NCBI RefSeq assembly: GCF_963665245.1 | Contig: NZ_OY762267.1 | Span: 1,054,001-1,118,000, forward strand | Direction of reading: 5' to 3' | DNA length: 64,000 bases | From: an uncultured Paludibaculum sp. | GTDB taxonomy: Bacteria; Acidobacteriota; Terriglobia; Bryobacterales; Bryobacteraceae | Shown: piece after piece, positions 35,371-44,897 of the stretch | How positions within the stretch are numbered: position 1 is the stretch's first letter | Layout of the letters: every line of letters begins with the position of its first letter | Made by a program: the position numbers and the translations under genes | The notes under the pieces: model-generated | What the model was told of the DNA's origin: nothing | What the model saw: the letters and a program-made list of their open reading frames with translations, nothing else | Databases searched by the model: none

Positions 35371-37949
35371 TCTAGACGTGCGGATAAAGGAGAAGCAGGG
35401 ACTAAGGGAGCACCGAAAAGTGGCCAATGAAGTGTTCGGCGGCATCGAAGCAAGGGGCGGTTCGGTGGCGGAGGTAACAACAGGAGAACGCGGCGGAGAT
35501 TCGCTGGCCCGGCAGGCGATCATCAAGTTGTTCGATGATACGCGAAAGCGGTTGGTCGAAACCGGGACACGCAATCGCCTTGTTCATGTCAATCGCGCCA
35601 ACACGCGCGGCAACGTCCTGAATATCGTCAATGAGCGATCAGACGATGTTTACGCCTTGCTGCTTGGCGGCACGACCATGCGGTTCGCGGCGTTGGGGCA
35701 AGATAAGAGTGAGGATCGTGAACAAGTGGTTCTCGCCGACGATGGCGAGCATGGTTTCGATGAAGAACGTTATACCGACCATCAGCTCGACACCCGACTT
35801 GGCCCGAATGCGCTTCAGAAGAAGCTTCTGAAGATCGCGCGGGAGGCTCAGACGGCGGAAGAAGAGTCCGGCGTCAATCTGCTTTACCTCGCGCTGGGAT
35901 TTCTCACTTGGTATGAGGATAAATCCTCCACACTGCCGCGCGAGGCCCCGCTTGTTCTGATTCCCGTCAAACTGTGCCGCAATGCCCGCACTTCAACTTA
36001 CGACATCCGTGCCCGCGATGAAGATGTGCTAACCAATCTGCCGCTTCAGCAAAGGCTAAAAGACGACTTCGGAATCGATCTGCCCGAACTAGAGGTCAAC
36101 GAGGGTTGGAAACCCTCAGACTATTTTGAACGAGTCGAGACCATGATCGCCGCACGTGACCGTTGGAAAATCACCCCGGACGCCATCCAGCTTGGTTTTT
36201 TCAGTTTCAGCAAATTGCTGATGTATCGCGATCTGAACATCGGTGCTTGGGAGGGTGACGCGCTAGCCGGTCATGCGCTGACAAGAGGATTGCTCTACGA
36301 ACGTTTCGATGCCGAAGAGCCGCTATTCAAGCCCACTGATCGGTTGGATGCGGTGCTACCGCCTGAAAAGCTCTTTCACGTGGTTGATGCCGACGCCTCA
36401 CAAGCCAAGGTCATCGAGGAGGTCCGCGCCGGGCGTAATGTGGTGGTCCAAGGGCCGCCGGGAACGGGCAAATCGCAGACCATCACCAATATTGTCGCGG
36501 CTGCGGTTAGGGATGGCAAGCGGGTCCTGTTCCTTGCCGAAAAGATGGCTGCGCTATCGGTGGTGCATGAGCGGCTAGTTAAGGTGGGGCTGCGCGATGT
36601 CTGCCTCGAACTACATTCCAGGAGCGCGAACAAGAAATCCGTTCTCGGAGAACTGGCGCGTACTCTGTCGCAAGCCAGCGCCGTGCCTGGCGTGCCCGGA
36701 GAGTCAACTTCCCTTGCAGAAAGCCGCGACCGGCTAAATGATCTGGCGGCAGCATTGCACCGTCCCATCGGGAATACAGGTGAGACAGCCTACAGCGTGC
36801 TCGGTCGCCAATCCCTGTTCATAGGCGGTGGATGTCCACCTCCTAGCCTCAAGGCGGAATGCCTATCGTCCATCTCGCGAGAGGCTGAGGCCAGTCTACT
36901 GGCGGCCATTGACAGCTACGGCGCCATGTTGGGAGTCGGCGAGCAAGGCGAGTCGCATCCGTTCGAGGGTTCCCGCAATCTTGACCTTCAGCCGGTGGAC
37001 TTGGCTCGGCTTGCCTCCATGCTGTCCCTCGCGCACGACAGCGTCAGCGCCCTCGCCGCCTCGATGCGCACTCCTTTCGTAGCACTCGGCATAGCCGGTC
37101 CGAACACCTTGAAGGCCGTTGCGCCCGTCGCCGATGCCCTAGAACGGCTAGAGAAATTGCCAGCCGACGGTTGCACCATTGCCCGCGCAGTTCTAGGCGC
37201 ATCTGACATACCACGTCTTCGTGAAGCGTTGCAGGCGGGAGCCTCTTGGCGCAAAGCGCACGACGAAGCCACCGCAGTGTTCGTTGAGTCGGCATTTTCC
37301 TCGTCTACCGGCCATCTGCGCGGGCCACTGGTGGCAGGCACCCGTTCATTCTTCGCACGCTGGGGTGGTAGCTATCGCCGCGCATCACGTGAACTGGGCG
37401 GGTTGTTGCGTGAAGGCTTGCCTAAGACCGCTGCGGAACGGGTGGAACGGATTGATCGCCTCGCGGCGATAGCGACGCTGAAAGCGGGTTGGGAGAGCGA
37501 TCAAGACTATTGCAGCCGTATTCTCGGCAGCGCCTGGCGCGGCGAGAAAAGCGCTTTTGCGAGATTGTTGGAGATCGCCGACTGGTGTGCTCGCTTGTCC
37601 GAAGCGTCGGTGAAGATGCCTTGGGGTAAGGCGATCGATCTCGCGAGCCAGCCAGGCGCGGCGGCGTCAATGCTGCGGACCCTACGGGAGACGGAGCCAT
37701 CTGCCCGCAACGCTGTGCTGGCTGTCACGGAACTTGTCGATCTCGACCCCGCCGTTTTGGGCGAGAACGAGTTTGCAGCAGCAGATTTGGCAGCTATGGC
37801 GACGCGCTTTGAGCGGATGGCTGGAGCCACTGCTGTCCAAGATAGGACAGACCCGTCGCATCCAGTGTTGAATTCAAAGGGTTCCTGACCGGCAGCTGCT
37901 GGTTTCCTGAGGGGTGGTCTCCTTTCTACAAGGGTTGAGCCTGTCCAAG

Positions 37950-40900
37950 TCAGCACAGGGCGAGAGTCAATTGCTGCGGCGGCGGTGGCAGAGGTGGGGT
38001 TTCGAGCGGATCGTTCAGCCATTTCGTCAATTCGCGGTAGGTGAACAGGTTGAGCCGCAGCAACGAGGCCAGATTGGACAAGGACCAGTTGGCGCGGGAG
38101 AGGTGATGCAGCCACTTCAACAACAGCAGCGCGATCAGGGCTGTCCAAATCTGGATGCGGAGAGCGTTCTCGCTGGTGCCAACGAAGGTCTTCACTGTCA
38201 AATTTTGTTTGATCGCCTTGAAAAACAATTGTCGGGTAAGGGACTGGCGCGGTGCTCAGTTGCCCGGCCCGTTTCCAGCCCCTCCCCATAAGAACTGCTC
38301 GTGAGGTTTTCCCTCAAGCAGCTCACCCAGTGAATTTCGTCCAAAGGGTTATGAGTCCTGTTGACCGCCGGCCATTTTCACGTCGCCCCGCCCGACTCCG
38401 GGCAGCGGCTGGATCTTCCAGTCCCAATACAGCCCCAGTACGTCGTACAGGTATTCGTTACTCCATCGCCGCCAGCCCACACTCCGCTTTCGCCGCCGTT
38501 TCCGCCGCGTCAACAGTGTCCGGACCTTCATCTCGACGTAGTCGCGAACCTCGCTAAAGGCTCGACTGGAGTTACCCACTCTGAAGTAGTTCACCCATCC
38601 AGCCAGCGTGGCGTTGATCCGCTTCACCAGTGCTTGCGCTGGGGTTGCTCCCCCGCGCGCAATGATCTCGCGAACCCTCGCCTTCACTGCTTTGCGAGCT
38701 TTCTTCTTCGGAGTCATCAGGATGAAATGTCCCCCCCTGTCTTGCCTGCGTACCCGGCGCAGGTCGAAACCCAGGAACCCGAAGGCTTCCCCGTTCAGCG
38801 TATTCACCACCCTGGTCTTCTCCTGGTTCAGCTCCACACCCAGCGGTGCGATCTGTTCCCGGAGCCGTTGCAGGGCCCGTTCGGCCCAGCCCCGTTTGGT
38901 ATGGTGCCCACTGACGGTGATCACAACATCGTCGGCGAACCGGTGATAGTTGACCGCCTCGTAGCCCCCTTCTGCCGTCTTGCGCCGAATCGTGTCGAAG
39001 AACCAGTCGACCTCGTTCAAATAGATGTTCCCCGCCAGCGGGCTGAACGGTCCCCCTTGCGGGACACCAATCTTGCCGCCGGCTTGGATCACCTGCTTCA
39101 CAAGGTGCATGACTTGTGGGTCCTGGATCCGCTTGGCGATCTTGTCCAGAAGCACCGAATGCCGGATCGTGTCGAAATAGCGCGACAAATCAACATCGAT
39201 GACCGTGGACATGCGCCGCATCACACTGCGCCTGACTTCCGCCAGCGCGCGATGTGGTGACCGCCTCGGTCGAAATCCGTAGGAGTTCGGGCAAAAATCC
39301 GCCTCGAAGACTGCTTCCAGGATCAGCTTCAGCGCCCCTTGCACCACACGGTCGCGGATACAGGGAATCTGCAGCATTCGGACTTTGCCGTTGCCCTTCG
39401 GGATCTCCACCCGGCGGTTCGGCATGGGTTTGTACCTGCCTGTGATGAGCTCTTCCCGCACCGCCGCCAGAAACGCGGCCTGCCCCGCGGACTCAATGTC
39501 CTGGAAGCTCTGGCCGTCGATGCCCGGGGCACCACCGTTCCCTTTGGCGATACGGTAAGCCTCTTCGAGGGTCTCGATCTTCGTGATGTGCACAAAGAGA
39601 CCCCAGAAGCGATGCGTCGTTTCAGACTTCGCCTTTCGATAGATCCGCCGTCTCAGTTCCTGCAGACTGCTGGGTGCCTTTGTCATCTCACCCCTGCCTC
39701 TCCTTGACGGACGGAATACTCACCGGTCCGGGCCCTTCCCTCCGGGCGCGTTTTGCTGCACGCCCATCACCGGTACTACGACCCGATCCGCCACCCTGGC
39801 GCCTATGCCTGCATTTCCCACTCACGGTTATAGCCGGCATCTCCTCGACGAGATTTCTTCGCCGGGCACCGAGGGCTTCTCCAGTTTCCACATCGTCCTT
39901 CACACCATGTCGCCGCTGATACCCCGCCGGTGAGAGCCGCCGCATCGGACTCATTTCGGCCAGCCCTTTCTGCTTTCGCACGTTCTAGACCGTCTCAGCC
40001 ACCGGAATTTCGTGTAACGAGGCTACGTCTGCGTTCACCTTACGTTGCAACCTGGTGCGTCGCGCACACTCCTTTCTGAGTATGTTGTCGGAGGGCTCCG
40101 CCGTCTTGCTTTCGCGCCACGGCGCCTCCCAAGCTACGAGGCCTGAGTCTTTTGGCCCCGGTCGGTCTTTCACCGACTGGACAATGTGTCCTTGTCTGGA
40201 CACGCCCAGTTTCCAGCGGTCCTTGTAGATGGCGGCAATGGTCGTGGCGCCGAACTCCAGATGGTTGGTGAGCAGGACGATGACATCGTCCTTTTCGGGG
40301 ACCCAGACCACGACACGGCGCAGCAGATGCGGGCAGCCGGCGCGGCCTTTGGCCGAAGAGAGACGGATGATCTGGTCGACACAGATCGCGCTGTTCTGCG
40401 GCCTTGTCCGCTCCTCGACAATCTCAAACTGGGCATCGTCTTTCAGCCGGGTCACGAAGAAGACGCCGGCCTTCGTCCAGCGGCCAAACAGGGCGTAGTC
40501 GTTGTAGCCGCGATCCATGGCGACGATGGAGCCGGGATTGGGCAGGAAGGAGTCGGCCATTTTGACATCGCTCCGGCGGGCTTCGGTGAGCAGCACATAG
40601 GCAGGGAGGTAGTCGTCGTGATCAAGGAGGACATGCGCCTTCACGCCGCCTTTGGCGCGACGGAACTTTGCCCAGGGAAACAGGTTCAGGCACAGGGTAA
40701 TCGTCGTCGAGTCCAGACTGAGCAGCTTGTTCTTGAAGCGGAACTTGTGTTTACGCGGGCCGAGGGTCCCACTGTCGCGGAAGCGGGCCAGCGAGGTCCA
40801 GAAGAGATCCTCGAACAGGGCGGCAGGGCGGTGTTCATTGGCATAGGAAAGGGTGGAACGGCGGGGCGCTTTGGCGATGCCGAGGTGCACGAGTTTGCCG

Positions 40901-41100
40901 AGGCAGCAACTGAGCCCGTTGCAGATCTCGCGAAGGGAGTCGGCGCGGCCGAGTTGGCAGAAGAGCATGGAAACGAACTGGGTCCAGCAGGTGAAGCCCT
41001 TGGCGGAGCGTTCGGCGCCGTGCTTCTTGACGAGAGCGGCGAACTCGTTGCGGGGGAAGTGGTGCAGCAGTTGATTGAAGAGACTGGCGGCTTGTAGGAT
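37950..41100 (-). CDS. IS4-family transposase, two exons split by the intron
   Basis: Exon 1 is 41100-40206 and exon 2 is 38230-37950; joined they give 392 codons (391 aa), a normal length. DDE residues appear in LLSLDSTTI, IVAMDRGYNDY and, across the splice junction, DRWKL/ELFFKAIKQNL. The Glu of the last motif is restored only if the intron is removed between G and AA of its GAA codon. The reading frame upstream of the first ATG (40968) continues with conserved sequence (TILQAASLFNQLLHHFPRNE), so the true start lies earlier. No ATG, GTG or TTG is present there; an AAGGAGG site precedes an ATC codon at 41100. Without splicing the product lacks its last 94 residues. Confidence 0.82.
38292..38324 (-). 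ncRNA. Group II intron domain V
   Basis: In transcript sense the 33-base segment starts GAGCTGCTTGAGGG, has the tetraloop AAAA, and closes CCTCACGAGCAGTTC. It holds the AGC catalytic triad in the lower stem and the usual internal bulge, matching the bacterial domain V consensus. Confidence 0.85.
38349..39686 (-). CDS. ltrA: Group II intron reverse transcriptase/maturase
   Basis: A 445-residue intron-encoded protein. The palm motifs include GAPGIDGQSFQDIE (about 53-66), IPKGNGKVRMLQIPCIRDRV (about 94), GVPQGGPFSPLAGNIYLNEVD and the catalytic FADD box in YHRFADDVVI (usually YADD). The maturase (X) domain follows at about 345-430 (LVKRINATLAGWVNYFRVGN). No HNH endonuclease domain is seen, so insertion would depend on other priming routes. 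It should help its own intron splice and retrohome. Confidence 0.95.
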   Translation of the reverse strand: MTKAPSSLQELRRRIYRKAKSETTHRFWGLFVHITKIETLEEAYRIAKGNGGAPGIDGQSFQDIESAGQAAFLAAVREELITGRYKPMPNRRVEIPKGNGKVRMLQIPCIRDRVVQGALKLILEAVFEADFCPNSYGFRPRRSPHRALAEVRRSVMRRMSTVIDVDLSRYFDTIRHSVLLDKIAKRIQDPQVMHLVKQVIQAGGKIGVPQGGPFSPLAGNIYLNEVDWFFDTIRRKTAEGGYEAVNYHRFADDVVITVSGHHTKRGWAERALQRLREQIAPLGVELNQEKTRVVNTLNGEAFGFLGFDLRRVRRQDRGGHFILMTPKKKARKAVKARVREIIARGGATPAQALVKRINATLAGWVNYFRVGNSSRAFSEVRDYVEMKVRTLLTRRKRRRKRSVGWRRWSNEYLYDVLGLYWDWKIQPLPGVGRGDVKMAGGQQDS

Positions 41101-43312
41101 TGTCTTGCCCTCCTTGGGTGTGGCGCGGGCGCGGTCCCGGTGAGAAAACGAAACTGCGCCAACGCTTAATTGTAGGAGGGCACCCCTCTCAGCCGTCCAA
41201 CCGGGCCCGATTCGTGGTTCGCGGATTTATCTTGGACAAGAGTGGGCTGGAGCAACGGATCTCTATCCATCATGGGCAAGGCAGGCTCGGCTTAAGAATA
41301 GGCTAATCGGGGCAGGCTTATCCGAGTTGGAAGCGCGAATGCGCCTCGGCGATCTGAACGCCGCAACCGCGAGCGTAGAATTGCGCTATGCCCGTGCGGA
41401 GAGAGTCTGGAGCCTGGCTCTTGCCCAATACCCAGACCTGCGCGGCCTCGATCAGGAACGGCGCCACGATTTGGTCGCCACCTTTACCCAATTGGAACGC
41501 CAGCACTTCAAGGACAATGTAACCAGTGTCCTTGCGAACCATCTGGCGCAAGTGCCGAGAGGCGCTATGGGCGAGATGGGGGTCGTTCGCGGTGAGATCG
41601 CCAAGAAGGGCGCGCACATGGCTCTTCGCAAATTGTTTGAGAAGGCAGGCACCGCCGTTCAACGAATTAAGCCAGTCCTGCTGATGAGCCCGATTTCCGT
41701 GGCGCAATTCCTGCCGCCAGGGACTGTTTCCTTTGACCTGCTAGTCATCGACGAGGCATCGCAGGTTCGCCCCGAAGACGCCTTGGGCGCCATTGCTCGC
41801 GCCAGCCAAATCGTAGTCGTCGGCGACAAGAAGCAACTCCCGCCGTCCTCTTTCTTCGACCGTCTGATGGCCGATGACGAAGATGAGACGGAGGGCGACG
41901 ACGAGAATGTCGGTCCCGACCTGCTCGATGGCGCCGCAAGAGTGATCGATATGGAAAGTATCCTGACCCTATGCGAGGCACGTGGCCTCCCGGGTCGGAT
42001 GCTGAGATGGCATTATCGTTCGCGCGATCCATCGCTGATTGAGGTGTCAAACCACGAATTCTACGAGAAGGATCTCATTCTCCCTCCGTCGCCTTTGCAG
42101 AAAGACCCGGCCTATGGTCTTTGTTTCACGCGGGTGGATGGCGTCTACGACAAGGGTGGTAAGCGGGACAACCGTAAGGAAGGCGATGCGATTGTCGATC
42201 GCGTCGTAGATCATGCCCGGCTGAACCCAACTCAATCGCTGGGAATCGTTACCTTCTCGTTTGCCCAGCGCAACCTTATCACCCTCTTGTTGGAAGAGAG
42301 GCGGCGGCGTGATGTCATCCTCGACAACTTTATGCGCCAGGGGCAGGCGGAAGACCTTTTCGTCAAGAATATCGAGAACGTGCAGGGGGACGAGCGCGAT
42401 GTGATTCTCGTCAGCGTCGGCTATGGCCCATCCGTCGCAGGCGGTAGGCTGACCAGCATGTCATTCGGACCTGTCAATGGCGAAGGAGGCGAGCGACGCC
42501 TCAACGTACTCTTCACTCGCGCCCGTATCCGCTGCGAGATCTTCGCCTCCTTCGATCCTGGCGACATTGACCTTAGCCGAACGGCGGCGGCTGGGCCGCG
42601 CATTCTCAAGCGTTTCTTGGATTTCGCCAAGAATGGCCGCCTGGATGATAGCACCCAGACTGGAAAAGACGCGGATTCAGCCTTTGAGGAAGATGTCGCC
42701 AACGTCGTCGGGAACTTTGGCTTCTTGGCGGATAACCAGGTCGGCTCGGCAGGTTTCCGAATTGACCTCGGTATCCGCCATCCCGATAGGCCAGGTACCT
42801 ATATTTTGGCCATTGAATGCGATGGGGCGACCTACCACAGCGCGCTATGGGCGAGGGAGCGCGATCGATTGCGCCAGGAGGTGCTCGAACACCTCGGCTG
42901 GCATGTTCATCGCATCTGGAGCACGGATTGGTTCTACAACCGGCGTGCAGAGGTCGAACGTCTGCGAACTGCGTTGTTCGATGCGCGCGAACGGGCGGAA
43001 CAAGGGGTGCGAATCGTGGGGGCCAATGACGACCGCTCGGCGCCTGTCGCGCCCGTAAGCCCAGACCCTATGCCGATAGGGTTGCCTCTGGCAGTGGAGC
43101 GGCAGATGCCACCGTACAAACGGGCGGTTTTCCGCGTGAATAGCTCATACGAACCGCATGAAGCACCCGTCCCCGTACTTGTGGAGTTGGTGCTGAAAAT
43201 AGTGAACGCCGAAGGTCCGATTCATGTGGAAGAACTTGCGAGACGGATTGCGGCCTGTTTCAATCGGGAAAAGGCAGGCTCACGGATTCTAGCTGCCACC
43301 CGCACTGCGCTA

Positions 43313-44423
43313 TACACGGCGCAGTAAGTAATTGCGCATGTTAGGTCGCTGTGTTCTCATGGAGGCATGAAGGCTCTTTCTATCGCCGATGCCCCCACGG
43401 TCATCCTCGGCTTACAGGATGAGATTCGTCGCAACGCCGAGTCCCGCTACAACCACCGCCTGCATGGACTGCTCCTTGTGGCTCAAGGCATGAGCGCGTT
43501 GGAGGTCGCCCGACTGCTCGGGGACGCGCCGCGGACCGTCCAGTACTGGATTCGCCGCTTCGAACATGACGGACTCGCTGGACTGCTGGAAGGCGAGCGG
43601 TCCGGCCGTCCTCGACGTTTGGACGAACGGCAGATGGAGGAGGTCAACGCCGTACTGCGCAGCAGTCCGGAGGAATGCGGTCTGAGCGGCAATCTCTGGG
43701 ACGGCAAGACACTGAGCGAGTGGATCGCGCGTCGTTTCGGGGTTGATCTGGGAGTACGCCAGTGTCAGTATCTGTTCCGGCAACTGGGCTTCCGGTTGCG
43801 CAAACCCCGGCCCTTGATTGCGCAAGCCGATCCGGAGCGGCAGAAGAACCATAAAAAAAACTTCAGGAGATGAGCCTCGATCCCTCAGTGGACTTGTGGG
43901 CCACAGACGAAGTGCACTTCCAGCAGCACGGGTCGAGTTGCCGCATGTGGATACCGCCCGAGGTCAAGGATCCCGTCCTGCTTCATCACCCGACCCGTCG
44001 GAGCGTCGGCTACTTCGGCGCTGTCCGGCTGAGAGATGGCCGCTTCTTCTATCGGCGGGAGAACGATCGCTTCAATGCCGTCAGCTTCTGGGCGTTCATG
44101 AAAGACCTGCGGCGGGCCAGTCGTGGCCGGGGGCGCCGCGTCGTGGTCATCACCGATAACGCCAAGTATCACCATGCTCGACTGCACAAGCAATGGCGGT
44201 TCGCCCAGGAGGAACAGTTCGCTCTGGACTACTTGCCTCCGTACAGTCCGGACTTGAATCCCATCGAGCGGGTTTGGAAGCTCACACGGCGACTGTGCCT
44301 GCACAACTGGTATTTTCCAGGTTTGGACGAAGTGGTCGCCGCCGTCGAGTCAAAGTTCGAGGAATGGGCGCCAGCTAACGAGACGCTCCGCCGTCTATGC
44401 GCAATTATATAATGCGTCGTGTA
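43313..44423 (+). mobile_element. IS630-family element
   Basis: A 1111-base element flanked by TA (43311-43312 and 44424-44425), the target duplication typical of the IS630/Tc1 group. Ends start TACACG.CGCA.TA..TAATTG in both directions (24 of 27 bases match between 43313-43339 and the complement of 44397-44423). Removing it with one TA restores the Hhe frame exactly (GCG CTA GCG TGC). Confidence 0.92.
43367..44412 (+). CDS. IS630-family transposase, made by -1 frameshift
   Basis: The 0-frame part (43367-43873) encodes the helix-turn-helix half (LLLVAQGMSALEVARLLGDA; RTVQYWIRRFEHDGLAGLLE). The -1 frame to 44412 encodes the DDE half with Asp in LWATDEVHF, Asp in VVVITDNAKYHH and Glu in YSPDLNPIERVWK. 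The frames meet at A AAA AAC (43855-43861), a standard slippery heptamer within a run of eight A. Frameshifting there gives one 348-residue protein of normal length. An ATG at 43870 overlapping the first stop (ATGA) could also give a separate C-terminal product. Confidence 0.85.
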
Positions 44424-44713
44424 TAGCGTGCGCGCAGTCTGGGAATTCCGACCTGCTGACTGACGGAACCTTCTGGTATACGCAGGCGCAGGCTGTCGCG
44501 CCCCCAGTGCGCGATCGCTCAGTGGAGACGGGAGCGACCATAAGGGCAGACAGCATCTCCCTGTTGGAGATCACGGCAGCTTTCAAAATTGCCCGCGACG
44601 ACAACGCTGGGGGTGATGACGCCGACTTGGTTCGAACCGTAGCACGATTGATGGGCTTCAAGCGTGTAGGACCGGACCTGCAAGCAAGGATAGCCGCAGG
44701 GCTGACAACGTAG

Positions 44714-44897
44714 TTGTGCTATCGATAGTTATTGTTTTGCGTAGCGCCAGAGCGACAACACAGAAATGCCTGAGCCCGCTCCTGCCGCGCAATAAACGAA
44801 GTTGGGACGTCCAGGCTGTCCCGCACCCAAGGTCTGCCTCCATGCTGTCTCTGGTCGTGCTGATGTGTGTTGTGTCTTGTTGCGATGGGCGTTTTCC
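44714..44897. other. Spacer between converging Hhe and OLD genes
   Basis: A 184-base gap with no coding sequence. It contains a single GAAGTTGGGACGTCC unit near 44799, the same short unit that marks the ends of repeat family A. No clear terminator hairpin is visible. Confidence 0.5.

Larger units (their letters stand above)
38231..40205 (-). mobile_element. Group II intron with reverse transcriptase
   Basis: A 1975-base intron in the same direction as the transposase. In transcript sense it starts GCGTGTCCAGAC (a variant of the GUGYG start), carries the reverse transcriptase in domain IV, and ends with domain V, a domain VI-like hairpin and CCCGAC. The exact ends were set so that exon codons join in frame and restore the transposase Glu; a shift of one or two bases cannot be excluded by sequence alone. 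Bases 39690-40205 and 38231-38348 are the ribozyme flanks. Confidence 0.85.
37828..41244 (-). mobile_element. IS4-family element carrying a group II intron
   Basis: Terminal inverted repeats are CACTGCTGTCCAAGATA at the left (37828-37844) and its near-match CACTCTTGTCCAAGATA read inward at the right (41228-41244), 15 of 17 identical. It is flanked by a perfect 9-base target duplication GGCTGGAGC (37819-37827, 41245-41253). Total 3417 bp; without the intron 1442 bp, the normal size for IS4-type elements. It lies inside the Hhe-type gene in antisense orientation. Confidence 0.9.
35351..44713 (+). pseudogene. hhe: Hhe-type defence gene (DUF4011-helicase-Vsr-DUF3320), split by two insertions
   Basis: Joining 35351-37827, 41254-43312 and 44426-44713 gives exactly 1608 codons including stop with no frameshift. 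Domains: DUF4011 (about 60-330; LARQAIIKLFDDTRKRLVET), superfamily 1 helicase with Walker A GPPGTGKSQ (about 370) and Walker B LLVIDEASQ (about 990), motifs LRWHYRSRDPSLI and NVLFTRARIR, a Vsr/MTES_1575-like nuclease (FRIDLGIRHP; AIECDGATYHSALWARERDR, about 1320-1390), and DUF3320 at the C terminus (LMGFKRVGPDLQARI). Single-gene systems of this order (Hhe) are reported anti-phage defences. A GTG at 35420 with AAGGGAG nine bases upstream is a possible better start. In its present state the protein ends early at 37888, so it is probably inactive. Confidence 0.85.

Noticed and set aside
40186..41097. 303-codon plus-strand frame inside the IS4 element
   Set aside because: It is antisense to the transposase exon and has no recognisable domain.
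37834..41238. IS4 element with ends at TGTCCAAGATA
   Set aside because: With these ends no target duplication is found. Extending the inverted repeat outward by six bases gives a perfect 9-base duplication and restores the host reading frame.
43329..44407. IS630 ends at TAATTGCGCAT
   Set aside because: The inverted repeat continues further out to TACACG. Only the outer ends give a TA duplication and an intact Hhe frame.
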